The notes beneath the pieces were generated by a model. That model did not search any database and was not told the origin of the DNA. It worked only from the letters and a program-made list of their open reading frames with translations. A stretch of DNA of 64,000 nt from Acidobacteriaceae bacterium (GTDB taxonomy: Bacteria; Acidobacteriota; Terriglobia; Bryobacterales; Bryobacteraceae). Positions 8,843 through 17,881 of this stretch are shown here, one piece after another. The number at the start of each line of letters is the position of its first letter. Position 1 is the first letter of the stretch. The translations under genes and the position numbers were made by a program. The DNA is taken from positions 248,001 through 312,000 of the forward strand of contig JAFAYI010000031.1 in NCBI GenBank assembly GCA_019240475.1. The letters are read 5' to 3'.

Positions 8843-8863
8843 GTCGACGCGGTTAATCTTTAT

Positions 8864-8943
8864 GGCCGCGTCACGGCCCGTGCAGGTACGAGCACCCAGG
8901 GCGTCTGATGCCGGTTGTGCGCGATCAGGGCCGCGTCACGGCC
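8864..8943. repeat. REP-like unit bracketed by a 15-bp direct repeat at the tolC 3' end
   Basis: GGCCGCGTCACGGCC occurs at 8864-8878 and again at 8929-8943, where it encodes the last residues of the TolC-like protein and part of its region before the stop. The 50 bases between contain a partial REP-like unit (GGGCGTCTGATGCC-GTTGTGCGCG, 8898-8923). Each 15-mer is also a small hairpin (GGCCG/CGGCC). The layout resembles an insertion that duplicated its target, but the hairpins could equally serve as a bidirectional transcription stop between convergent genes. Confidence 0.45.
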
Positions 8944-10886
8944 GCCGCCGGCAACACTCCCACCACCGAATCGTCATAGGTGATGCCGTTCTTCACTAGC
9001 AAATCACCGATGGCCCGGTCGAGCGCCACCCGCGCTTTGATCCACACGCTCCGCGCGGCCACTTCCGTCGACCGTGCCTGCGCCAGGTAGCTCTCCTGCT
9101 GAATCACCAGAAAATTCGTCGAAGCGCCCACCGATAGCTTGTCTTTTTCCGCATCGACAAGCTGCTCCTGATACTGCCGGCTTTGGATCGCCGCCGCCAA
9201 AGCCGAGCGCGCCGTTTGCAGCGCAATCACCGACGCTTCCACCTGTTCCCGCACCTCGTTCGCTAACTGCTGCGTTCGCGCCTGCGCCTGCCGCACTTCC
9301 AAGGCATCGCGCGCCGCATCCGCCTGCGCCACGTGATTCTTTAGCGGCAGGTTGAATTGCACGCCGGCCTGATAGATTCGCGACGTTCGCAGGCCCGCCA
9401 CGCCCAGATCCGTCGGCGCGGTAATCAATCCGGTCCCCGGCGTACCCAGCGTCGTGAACGGTACCTCCGTGCTCCCGCGCGTTTGGAAGTTGCCCACCAG
9501 ATCCACCTCCGGCAGCGCGGCATTGCGCGACGCCTTCAGCGCAATCTCGCCGCTCTCCACCTGCAGCGATGCCTGCAGCAAATCCGGCCTCATCGATAAA
9601 GCGTCCGCAACCATCGCCTCCAGCGCCGGCAGATCGTCGCTCGGCGGAATATGGATCGGGTCCGTCGGCACAATAGGTAAACTGCCGAAGATCGGATCCG
9701 CCGTTCCACGCCGCGAAAGCTGCGATTTTAGAATCACTTCCTCTTGCTTCACCAGCCCTTCGGATTGGATCAGGTCGAGTTGGGTCGAAGCCACCAGAGA
9801 CTGCGCCTGAGTCAGCCCGATCGGCGCCAGTGTCCCTTGCTCCTCTTGCGCCTTATCATCTTCGTAAAGCTTCTGCGCCGCCGCCAGCGTTTCGCGCTTC
9901 ACCCGCACGTTCTCGTTCAGGCTGACCAGATCGTAATACAAACGCGCCACTCCATACACCGTGCTGATGAGCTGCTGATAAAACAACAGCCGCGATATTT
10001 TCCGATTGATCGCCGCGATGCGAATGTAGCGCAGGCTCATGTCCCGCCCGCGCCCGCGCAGCAGTGGCTGCGAAACCGTCACGGAAGTATTTGGAGTCGC
10101 GAACGGGTCCAGTTGGCTCTGGTCGCCATACAGCACCGGCGCCGCATTGTTCAGGTCCACCTCCACCTGCGTGCCCGGGCTGAAGCCTTCCACCAGCGCG
10201 TAGTTAGCCGTGACGAAATCCAGGGTTCCCGGGTTCGATGGCAGCCCGCTGCTCGCGGTTAACAGCGAGCTGTTCTCGCGCTGGAACCAGGTGTTCTGCC
10301 CCACCAGTGTCGGTTGAAACGTTGGCACGGTCGGACCCGCCGCATAACCCGCCGTGTCTTGCACTGAGAGATTGGTTTGCGTCTCGGTCAGAGTGTTAAG
10401 CGACGTCAAATCGTTCACCGTCGGCGAATTCGGCGTCACCGAAGAAGCCGCCTGGTTCAACAGCGGGCTGCCCGGTCCGCCCACGCCCGTTGGGCTCTCG
10501 GCTACCGAATAATCGATGCCGCGCAGGTTGCCGCCCCCTGAAGCGCGCACCGTCTCCGTGCCCGCGATCGCCAGGTTATACCGCGCTACCTCGACATCGA
10601 GATTGTTCTCGATCGCCAGCGCCAACGCATCGTACAGCGACAGGTAAATCGCGCCATCGTGGATCAACGCGCGCGCCCGCTCGGCCGGATTCAGCGCCAG
10701 CGGCCCCGCCGTCGGCCGCCTGTATTCGGAGATAAAGTCGAAAAAAGACGACCGCGCCGGATAACCGATGCGCTCGTTCTTCGGTTCGGTCTTGTTGTTC
10801 TCGACTGAGTTGAGCAGCGGAGACGGCGCCTGCGCGCTTGCCGTCAGCGCGGCCACAAACAGCGCCAACACGGAACGGCCGGTCAC
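8925..10886 (-). CDS. TolC-like outer membrane efflux protein
   Basis: 653 residues with a signal peptide (MTGRSVLALFVAALTASAQA). Two outer-membrane-factor repeats follow; the coiled-coil helices are visible as long Ala/Gln/Glu/Arg-rich runs (for example NEVREQVEASVIALQTARSAL). The N-terminal insert of about 150 residues, rich in Ser, Thr and Pro, makes it longer than E. coli TolC. It would form the outer-membrane channel for the pump encoded upstream; its start overlaps the adaptor stop by 4 bases, indicating translational coupling. Confidence 0.93.
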   Translation of the reverse strand: MTGRSVLALFVAALTASAQAPSPLLNSVENNKTEPKNERIGYPARSSFFDFISEYRRPTAGPLALNPAERARALIHDGAIYLSLYDALALAIENNLDVEVARYNLAIAGTETVRASGGGNLRGIDYSVAESPTGVGGPGSPLLNQAASSVTPNSPTVNDLTSLNTLTETQTNLSVQDTAGYAAGPTVPTFQPTLVGQNTWFQRENSSLLTASSGLPSNPGTLDFVTANYALVEGFSPGTQVEVDLNNAAPVLYGDQSQLDPFATPNTSVTVSQPLLRGRGRDMSLRYIRIAAINRKISRLLFYQQLISTVYGVARLYYDLVSLNENVRVKRETLAAAQKLYEDDKAQEEQGTLAPIGLTQAQSLVASTQLDLIQSEGLVKQEEVILKSQLSRRGTADPIFGSLPIVPTDPIHIPPSDDLPALEAMVADALSMRPDLLQASLQVESGEIALKASRNAALPEVDLVGNFQTRGSTEVPFTTLGTPGTGLITAPTDLGVAGLRTSRIYQAGVQFNLPLKNHVAQADAARDALEVRQAQARTQQLANEVREQVEASVIALQTARSALAAAIQSRQYQEQLVDAEKDKLSVGASTNFLVIQQESYLAQARSTEVAARSVWIKARVALDRAIGDLLVKNGITYDDSVVGVLPAAAVTRP

Positions 10887-12448
10887 TGTTTCCCCGACCC
10901 CTTCCCGCCGCTGTTAGAGCTATTGCCTTGCGACCCGCCCTTGCCCTTTGCTCCGCTCTTCCCTTTTTCGGCGTTCGACCCTTGGTTATCCAGCTTCTGG
11001 TTGCCGTACCGGCCTTCCTGCCCGGATCCCTGATCGCTTTGCCGTCCGGGCTGCTGCTCTCCTTGCTGCTGTTGCTTGGGATATTCGGGATCGATCTTGA
11101 CGCCCTCCTGCACCTGGTCCGTAATGGTCTTGACGATCACGTCTCCTGGCTGAATCCCGCTCACAATCTCCGTCTGATTGCCGAAATCGCGCCCAATCTG
11201 CACGGGCCGGAAATGCACGTAGTTGTTTTCCACCACTGCCAGCATGTTCTGCGCATTGCGCACCACGATCGATTCGCCCGGCGCCATCAACGGCGGCGCC
11301 GCCTTCAGTTGAACGAAATTGACCACCACATACATGCCCGGTATCAGCCGCCCGTTTCGATTGCGAACTTGCACTTCCACTAGCAGCGTGCGCGTGTTCT
11401 GGTCGATCGAAGCGGAGGTGCGAGTCACTGTGCCTCGATAGTTATCCTGCGCCTGCTCCTGGAATGTCAGGTTCGCGCTCTGTCCCACGCGCACCAGCGA
11501 TGAGTAAGCCTCCGGCACGGACACCAGAATGCGCAGCGGGTCCAGATTCGCCACGCCGAACATCTCGCCGCCTTGCGAGCCGCCCGTCGACGGCGCAACC
11601 GATGAAGAAACGTTCCCGGAAGCCCCTTGATTGTTGCCCTGCGCGCCGGATTGCGTCGTGCCCGGAGTGGTAGCAGTCGAAACGCCGAGCCCCGTTCCTT
11701 GCGCTGTGATCAGCGACCCCACATCCACGTTCCGATCCGTAATGACGCCATTGAAGGGCGCGGTCACCCGCTCGTAGCTCTGCAGCACGATCTCGCGGTC
11801 CAGGTTCTCTTTGTTGCCTTGCACCGTGTTTTCCGCTGCGCGCACATTCGCTTCCGCCACGCGATAATTTGCTTCCTGCGTATCGCCGTCCTGCCGCGAA
11901 AAGACGCCCTTCGCCACCAGCACCTTATAGCGATCCCACGTAACCGCCGCCAAATGAAGCTGCGCCTGCATCTGCACTAGATTCGATTCGCTCTGCTGCA
12001 GTGTCGCCCTAGCCTGCGCCACTTGCTTATCTAAATCCGGCGCATCGATCACAGCCAGCAACTGCCCGGTGCGTACGTGGTCTCCGATATCTACCAGCCG
12101 CCTGCTGACGTAGCCGGACGCGCGCGCGTATATATACGCTTGTTCGTAGGCGAGCGTCGTTCCGGGAATCATCAACTCCGACATCGCAGGTCCGCGTAGC
12201 ACCTTCAACACTTGCACCTTGGGAACCGCTTGCGTGCGCTCTTTGGCCTGCTCCTCGATCTGCTGGTCTCGTTTATGCCGCGGCAGCCAGCCAAAAAAGA
12301 CCGCCAGCGCCGCCGCCACAATCACGATCGCCGCAAACAGCAGCCAATGCGACGCCGAATGCCCGCGCTTCCGGTTCTCCGGCGCCTTCGGGTCCGGCTT
12401 ATCCGGCACATCTGCGAGCGGTTCTACCGCCGGCTTATCGGTCGCCAT
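10883..12448 (-). CDS. RND efflux periplasmic adaptor (membrane fusion protein)
   Basis: 521 residues. One N-terminal membrane anchor (about 33-54, LLFAAIVIVAAALAVFFGWL) rather than a lipobox, then a biotinyl-lipoyl-like domain (IYARASGYVSRRLVDIGDHV), an alpha-hairpin (QARATLQQSESNLVQMQAQL) and beta-barrel parts. It bridges the RND pump and the TolC channel. Unusual: a Gly/Ser/Gln/Asn-rich insert of about 50 residues in the middle (STATTPGTTQSG and onward) and a low-complexity Gln/Gly/Lys tail of about 65 residues. The gene lies 3 bases after the RND gene and overlaps tolC. Confidence 0.94.
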   Translation of the reverse strand: MATDKPAVEPLADVPDKPDPKAPENRKRGHSASHWLLFAAIVIVAAALAVFFGWLPRHKRDQQIEEQAKERTQAVPKVQVLKVLRGPAMSELMIPGTTLAYEQAYIYARASGYVSRRLVDIGDHVRTGQLLAVIDAPDLDKQVAQARATLQQSESNLVQMQAQLHLAAVTWDRYKVLVAKGVFSRQDGDTQEANYRVAEANVRAAENTVQGNKENLDREIVLQSYERVTAPFNGVITDRNVDVGSLITAQGTGLGVSTATTPGTTQSGAQGNNQGASGNVSSSVAPSTGGSQGGEMFGVANLDPLRILVSVPEAYSSLVRVGQSANLTFQEQAQDNYRGTVTRTSASIDQNTRTLLVEVQVRNRNGRLIPGMYVVVNFVQLKAAPPLMAPGESIVVRNAQNMLAVVENNYVHFRPVQIGRDFGNQTEIVSGIQPGDVIVKTITDQVQEGVKIDPEYPKQQQQGEQQPGRQSDQGSGQEGRYGNQKLDNQGSNAEKGKSGAKGKGGSQGNSSNSGGKGSGKQ

Positions 12449-12451
12449 CTC

Positions 12452-15400
12452 TTATGATTCCTGTGGCCTCGGGTCGCCACTGCGTTGCTGTCTCGGCTGC
12501 ACGGCCTCCCCGCTCGGCGTGATCTCGCCTCTATATTCTTTATCGATTTTTTCGTCGTAGTCGATCGGCGCCCGCTTGCGCAGCAGCGAATACATAATCG
12601 GCACGATGAACAGCGTGCCGAGCGTCGCCACCAGCAGCCCTCCAATCACCGCGCGCCCCAGCGGCGCATTCTGCTCTCCGCCTTCGCCGAACGCAAGCGC
12701 CATCGGCAGCATGCCGATAATCATTGCGAGCGCCGTCATAATCACCGGCCGCAGACGGATATACCCCGCCGACAGCGCCGCTTCGGTCTGGTTCTTGTTC
12801 ATCGCCCGCTCGTCGTTGGCGAACACCACCAGCAAAATCGAATTCGCCGTCGCCACCCCGATAGTCATGATCGATCCCATCAGCGACGGCACGCTGAATG
12901 TCGTCTGTGTCAGGAACAGCATCCACAAGATGCCCGAAAACGCCCCCGGCAGCGCCATCAAAATGATGAACGGATCGAGCCAGCTCTGAAAGTTCACGGC
13001 CATCAGCAGGTAGACAATGATAACCGCGAAGCCGATGCCGAGTTCCAGCCGCTCAAACGAAGTCTCCATCGTGGAGACCTCGCCGCGCAGATCGAGAAAC
13101 GTCCCGCTCGGCATGTTCTTCGTCTGCTTGATGATCTGATGTATCCGATCCGCGACGCCGCCCAAATCTCGCTGATCGACGTCCGCATAGATGTCAAACG
13201 TCGGCTGTACGTTGTAATGATCCACCACAATCGTCGAAACGGCGCGCTTCAGGCTCGCGAGATTCGCCAGCAACTGGCTGTTCGTCCCCGCCGCGGAAGT
13301 CACCGGCGTGCGCTGCAGCGCTTCGAACGAGTCGATCCGGTAGAGCGGCGATTGCACGACCACTTGATAGTTGACTCCGTTCTGGGGATTCAACCATTGA
13401 TTCGGCGCGGTCTGCCCCGTGCCCGACAGCGAGATCAGCATGCTGTTGGCGACATCGCTTTGCCGCAACCCTATTTGCTGCGCCTTGCTGCGATCCACAT
13501 TCACTTCGAGCGTCGGATACGCGATCTGTTGATGAATATGCGCGTCTACAATCCCAGGAATCGCCTGAACCTTTTGCAACAGTCCCTGCGCGATCTTGTA
13601 ATTGGCCTGCGGGTTCCGCCCCACCACCTGCAAATCAATCGGCGCCGGCAGCCCGAAATCCAGAATCTGGTTCGTCATGTTCGCGGGCGTGAAGAAAAAC
13701 GTCTCCTGCGGAAACGCCCGCGCCAACTGCGCCCGCAGCTGCCGTGTGTATTCGAGCGTCTCCCGCTTGCCCGGCTTGAGCGCGATCAGAATATCGCCAT
13801 CCGAGTTACTGATAGTCGAGTTGTTCCCGAACGCCAGATTGATGCCGCCGTTCGGCAGCCCGATGTTATCGAGAATGATATCCATGCGATCGGGGGGAAT
13901 GATCCGCCGGATCTCCGCTTCAATCGCCGCGAAGATCATCTCCGATTCTTCAATTCGCGTCCCCTGCGGCGGCAAGACGTGCAGCCGCATCTGGCCCGAA
14001 TCGACATAAGGGAAAAAATCGCGCCCGATCACGAACGTCAGGCACAGCGAGCCCGCGACAAAGATCCCGAAGATGACGAGCACAATCGCCCGATGTTGCA
14101 GCGACCAGTCGAGCCACCCCTTGTAGTGCTCCCGCAACTGCTCGAAACGGTGCTCGAAACGCTCATGCAAATGCCAGACCCAGTTCTGCGCTTCCTTGGG
14201 CTCCGGATCGCCCGGCCCGCGCTGATAGAGCGCCACTTCGGCCGGCAGCAGGTAATGCATCATGGTCGGCACCAGCGTTCGTGACAAAAAATACGAAGCA
14301 AGCATCGCGAACGCCACCGCCATCGCGAGCGGTGTGAACAGATACTTCGCCGCTCCGGTCAGCAACAGCACCGGCAGAAACACGATACAGATCGATAGGG
14401 TCGAGACCAGCGCGGGCGCCGCCACCTGGCTCGCGCTATCCAGAATCGCATGCACCAGCGACTTGCCCGGTTCGGCCAGGTTGCGGTGCGTGTTTTCGAT
14501 CTCGACTGTGGCGTCATCCACCAGGATGCCGACCGCCAGCGCCAAGCCCCCCAGGGTCATCACGTTGATCGTTTCCCCCATCGCGGCCAAAATACAAATC
14601 GAGGTCAGGATCGATAGCGGTATCGAGATGCACACGATCAGCGTGCTGCGCCAGCTCCCCAGAAAAAGCAGAATCATCAGCGCCGTGAGCAGCGCCGCGA
14701 TACCCGCCTCCCGCAGCACTTCGTTGATCGAGTTGCGCACAAATACCGACTGATCGAAAAGCGGCATGATCTGCAGCGCGGGCGGCAGGTCCGCTTTCAC
14801 TCGCGGCAGCGCATTCTTGACCGCCTTCACGATATCGAGCGTCGAAGATTTCCCGTTCTTGAGCACGGTCAACAGAGCCGCGCGGCGCCCGTTCTCGCGG
14901 ACGATGTTGGTCTGCACGGCGAACCCGTTCCGCACCTGCGCCACGTCCTTCATGTAAACGATCGCCCCGTTCGAAGCCCTCACCGGAAGATCGTTCAACG
15001 CCTCTACTGTCGTCGGGCTGCTGTTGGTGCGTACCAGGTATTCGATATTGCCGATCCGCGCCGTCCCTGCGGGCAATATGATGTTCTGCGCGTTCAGCGC
15101 CGCCGATATATCGCTTGCCGACAGATGCTTCGCATAAAGCGCGTTCGAATCGATATCGACCATGATCTGCCGGCTCTTGCCACCCCACGGCAGCGGCACC
15201 GACGCTCCCTGTACCGTCGCCAGCCGCGTGCGGATGAAGTTCAAGCCGAGATCGTATAGATCCTGTTCCGTCAGCCCTTCCCCATTCAACCCCAGCTGCA
15301 AAATCGGCACGCTCGATGCATCGTATTTCAAAATGTTCGGCGGAAATGTGCCGGGCGGCATCACGCGCAGGATCGTCTGCACGATGGCTGTGATCTGCGA

Positions 15401-15718
15401 AAGCGCCAGCTCTACCTTCACTTTCGGTTGAAAGTAAATCCGAATCACCGACACGCCCGTGTACGATTCCGACTCCATGTGCTCGATATCGTTCACGGTC
15501 GTCGTCATGGCCCGCTCGCATATCGTCACGATCCGCTTTTCCATTTCGTCCGGCGTCAGGCCTGTGTAGGTCCAGACCACGCTCACCACCGGAATATTGA
15601 TATACGGGAAAATGTCCTTCGGCAAGACCGCGGCCGACAACGCTCCCAGGATCAGCACCAGGACCGAAAACACGACGAATGTGTACGGGCGCCGCAGCGC
15701 GAGATGGACTATCCACAT
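12452..15718 (-). CDS. RND multidrug efflux transporter (AcrB/HAE1 family)
   Basis: 1088 residues, typical for a tripartite RND pump. It starts MWIVHLALRRPYTFVVFSVL; two large periplasmic loops separate the usual 12 membrane helices. Family marks include GLTPDEMEKRI, the TM4 segment GLALAVGILVDDATVEIENT with the paired Asp residues needed for proton transport, and the TM10-12 region VATANSILLVVFANDE. It uses proton flux to expel substrates through the adaptor and TolC-like channel encoded next to it. Substrate is unknown; the paired-Asp motif argues for drug/solvent or HAE-type rather than CusA metal pumps. Confidence 0.95.
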   Translation of the reverse strand: MWIVHLALRRPYTFVVFSVLVLILGALSAAVLPKDIFPYINIPVVSVVWTYTGLTPDEMEKRIVTICERAMTTTVNDIEHMESESYTGVSVIRIYFQPKVKVELALSQITAIVQTILRVMPPGTFPPNILKYDASSVPILQLGLNGEGLTEQDLYDLGLNFIRTRLATVQGASVPLPWGGKSRQIMVDIDSNALYAKHLSASDISAALNAQNIILPAGTARIGNIEYLVRTNSSPTTVEALNDLPVRASNGAIVYMKDVAQVRNGFAVQTNIVRENGRRAALLTVLKNGKSSTLDIVKAVKNALPRVKADLPPALQIMPLFDQSVFVRNSINEVLREAGIAALLTALMILLFLGSWRSTLIVCISIPLSILTSICILAAMGETINVMTLGGLALAVGILVDDATVEIENTHRNLAEPGKSLVHAILDSASQVAAPALVSTLSICIVFLPVLLLTGAAKYLFTPLAMAVAFAMLASYFLSRTLVPTMMHYLLPAEVALYQRGPGDPEPKEAQNWVWHLHERFEHRFEQLREHYKGWLDWSLQHRAIVLVIFGIFVAGSLCLTFVIGRDFFPYVDSGQMRLHVLPPQGTRIEESEMIFAAIEAEIRRIIPPDRMDIILDNIGLPNGGINLAFGNNSTISNSDGDILIALKPGKRETLEYTRQLRAQLARAFPQETFFFTPANMTNQILDFGLPAPIDLQVVGRNPQANYKIAQGLLQKVQAIPGIVDAHIHQQIAYPTLEVNVDRSKAQQIGLRQSDVANSMLISLSGTGQTAPNQWLNPQNGVNYQVVVQSPLYRIDSFEALQRTPVTSAAGTNSQLLANLASLKRAVSTIVVDHYNVQPTFDIYADVDQRDLGGVADRIHQIIKQTKNMPSGTFLDLRGEVSTMETSFERLELGIGFAVIIVYLLMAVNFQSWLDPFIILMALPGAFSGILWMLFLTQTTFSVPSLMGSIMTIGVATANSILLVVFANDERAMNKNQTEAALSAGYIRLRPVIMTALAMIIGMLPMALAFGEGGEQNAPLGRAVIGGLLVATLGTLFIVPIMYSLLRKRAPIDYDEKIDKEYRGEITPSGEAVQPRQQRSGDPRPQES

Positions 15719-15769
15719 TGGGCGGTCTGCAGGGGCGAATTACAGGAAGGCGCGGAACAGGAGGTGCGG

Positions 15770-16789
15770 CTAGGCGGGTAATTCCTCGATGCTAGGGAAC
15801 CCATGCTGTTCTCGACCAATTTTACCGTCGTACTTCACAGTGGTCTTGAACAGCTCCAGGTGTCCGTCGCTCGCCTCGTCGCGGCAGCGCTCCCGCACCC
15901 GCGCCAGTTCGCCTTCGCTCATGGGCGAAAAGTTCGTGGCAATCTCCAGGTTCTGTTTCAACACGTCCATCGATTCCATGCCGCTGATCGTAACGGTTAC
16001 CGGCAGGCTCATCGCGTAGCGTAGCGCATCGGCCACCGTAACCGCGCCCTTGCGGATCATCTCCCCGCTGCCGCCCAGGCTCTTCATGCCGAACACTGCC
16101 ATCCCGCGCTTGCGCGCCTCGGGCAGCACATGCTGTTCGAAGCTCCGAAAGCTGGCGTCGAACGGATTGAGCGGCATCTGCACCGTGTCGAACGGAAAAT
16201 CGTGCGACAGCATTTTCAAATGAATGTCCGGCCGCTTGTGTCCCGTGAAGCCCACCAGCCGTACCTTCCCCTGCTGCTTCGCTTGGGCGAGCGCCTCCGC
16301 CGCTCCATTCGGCCCGAAGATGCGGTCCGGGTCGTTGTCGTAGATCACTTCGTGGATCTGCCAGACATCCAGGTAATCGGTCCGCAAACGCCGCAGCGAC
16401 TCCTCCAGCATCTGCATCGCCAGCTTCTTGTCGCGGCCGTGCGTGCAAACTTTTGTCATCAGCACCGCCTCTTTGCGCCTGCCGCCCAGCGCCTTGCCTA
16501 GCCATTCCTCGCTCTGGCCTTCGTGATACTCCCAGGCGTTGTCGAAAAAGTTGATGCCCGCATCTAGCGCATGCTGCACCATCGCGCTCGCTTCATCGGG
16601 ATTTTCGGCCGAGCCGAGATGAAACCCGCCCATGCCGATGATCGATACCTCCGAATCGGTCTTGCCAAGCCGGCGTCTCGGAATCGCGCCCCCCGAACCG
16701 TTGGGCTGATTGGTCTGAGCCATTGCCGATGCAACTCCTATGAATGCCGTCGTGCCGCCCTGAAGAAACCTGCGCCTGCTGGTGCTCAT
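15770..16789 (-). CDS. Tat-exported aldo/keto reductase
   Basis: 339 residues. Begins with a twin-arginine signal (MSTSRRRFLQGGTTAFIGVA ... AMAQ), so an exported, cofactor-loaded enzyme is expected. The AKR core has the tetrad Asp-Tyr-Lys-His in NFFDNAWEYHEGQSE, LMTKVCTHGRDK and WQIHEV, and the NADP-binding SLPVTVTISGMES. It is closely similar to the next gene upstream (shared WEYH.G.SE, TKVCTHGRDK, FTGHK.P.IHL), so the pair arose by duplication, one copy gaining an export signal. It lies 51 bases upstream of the RND gene on the same strand and may be its first operon partner. Confidence 0.88.
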   Translation of the reverse strand: MSTSRRRFLQGGTTAFIGVASAMAQTNQPNGSGGAIPRRRLGKTDSEVSIIGMGGFHLGSAENPDEASAMVQHALDAGINFFDNAWEYHEGQSEEWLGKALGGRRKEAVLMTKVCTHGRDKKLAMQMLEESLRRLRTDYLDVWQIHEVIYDNDPDRIFGPNGAAEALAQAKQQGKVRLVGFTGHKRPDIHLKMLSHDFPFDTVQMPLNPFDASFRSFEQHVLPEARKRGMAVFGMKSLGGSGEMIRKGAVTVADALRYAMSLPVTVTISGMESMDVLKQNLEIATNFSPMSEGELARVRERCRDEASDGHLELFKTTVKYDGKIGREQHGFPSIEELPA

Positions 16790-16811
16790 CGCGGTGTGCC
16801 CATTGTGGATT

Positions 16812-17792
16812 TCACTTACTGATCGCCGGGAATGGCTTGCCCGTGTTCTCGGTCGATTTCATCATCTCTTTCACTTCCTTCGACTGCATATCGAGCGGGA
16901 AGCTGTGCGCCAGGCGCGCCTCCGGATTGTCATACTTCAGCGACACTTTGTACAACTCATACCGCCCATCGGCGAACTGCTGGCAGCGCGTCCGCAGCGA
17001 ACTCATCTCCACCTCTCCTAGTGCCGTGAAATTCTGCGCGATCTTCAGGTTTTGATCGACGATGTCCAATGTCTCCATGCCCGTGATCGTGGTCGCCACC
17101 GGCAAGCTCATGGCGTAGCGCAGAGATTCTTCCGCCGACAGCACGCCCGCCTTGATCGCGGGCCCCGCGCCGCCCAGCGGCTTCATCCCCAGCCCCGCAA
17201 TCCCGCGCCGCTGCAGCTCCGGCAACACTTCGGTCTCGAAGCTGCGAAACGTGGCGTCGAAAGGATTCAAGGGCATCTGCACCGAATCGAACGGGAATCC
17301 CGTCTTCAACATCGCCAGGTGTATCTGCGGGTCTTTGTGGCCTGTAAATCCCGTGAAGCGCACTTTGCCGTCCTTCTTCGCCCGCGCCAGCGCCTCCGCC
17401 GCCCCATTCGGCCGAATAAATAGCTCCGGATCGTTTTCAAACGCGACGCCGTGAATCTGCCACAGATCCAGGTGGTCCGTCTGCAGCCGGTTCAGCGATT
17501 CTTCCAGCATGCGCAGCGCCAGCCCCTTATCGCGCCCATGCGTGCAAACCTTCGTCATCAGGAACACTTGCTGGCGCTTGCCTTTCAGCGCCCCGCCCAT
17601 CCAAATTTCCGATTTGCCCCGGTGATATTCCCAGCAGTTATCGAAGAATGTAACGCCGCCGTCAATGGCGCGCGCGACAATCTGCTCCGCCGTCTTCTGG
17701 TCTTTGGCGTCGCCGAGATGATGGCCGCCCAAGCCCAGCGCCGAAATTTCAACTCCTGTCTTGCCGAACTGCCTGCGTGGAATCTGCGCCAT
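16812..17792 (-). CDS. Aldo/keto reductase
   Basis: 326 residues, cytoplasmic (no signal). AKR signatures: FFDNCWEYHRGKSEIWMG, TKVCTHGRDKGLALRML, LDLWQIHGV, and FTGHKDPQIHL. It would reduce an aldehyde or ketone with NADPH. Paralogue of the exported reductase that follows 22 bases downstream; the two probably share a transcript. Promoter must lie in the 89-base spacer it shares with the divergent disulfide reductase gene. Natural substrate unknown. Confidence 0.9.
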   Translation of the reverse strand: MAQIPRRQFGKTGVEISALGLGGHHLGDAKDQKTAEQIVARAIDGGVTFFDNCWEYHRGKSEIWMGGALKGKRQQVFLMTKVCTHGRDKGLALRMLEESLNRLQTDHLDLWQIHGVAFENDPELFIRPNGAAEALARAKKDGKVRFTGFTGHKDPQIHLAMLKTGFPFDSVQMPLNPFDATFRSFETEVLPELQRRGIAGLGMKPLGGAGPAIKAGVLSAEESLRYAMSLPVATTITGMETLDIVDQNLKIAQNFTALGEVEMSSLRTRCQQFADGRYELYKVSLKYDNPEARLAHSFPLDMQSKEVKEMMKSTENTGKPFPAISK

Positions 17793-17881
17793 GTGCCTTT
17801 GTCACTCAGTGGACCGACCCGATCTTGACAAGGTTTCGCACCCCCGTAATACGACTAGGTACGCTACGCTTTGGAAAACAG

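Noticed and set aside
12485..14284. A 599-codon open frame on the plus strand opposite the RND transporter gene
   Set aside because: It is a GC-rich mirror frame of a clearly coding region: Arg/His/Gln-rich, no domain, no ribosome site.
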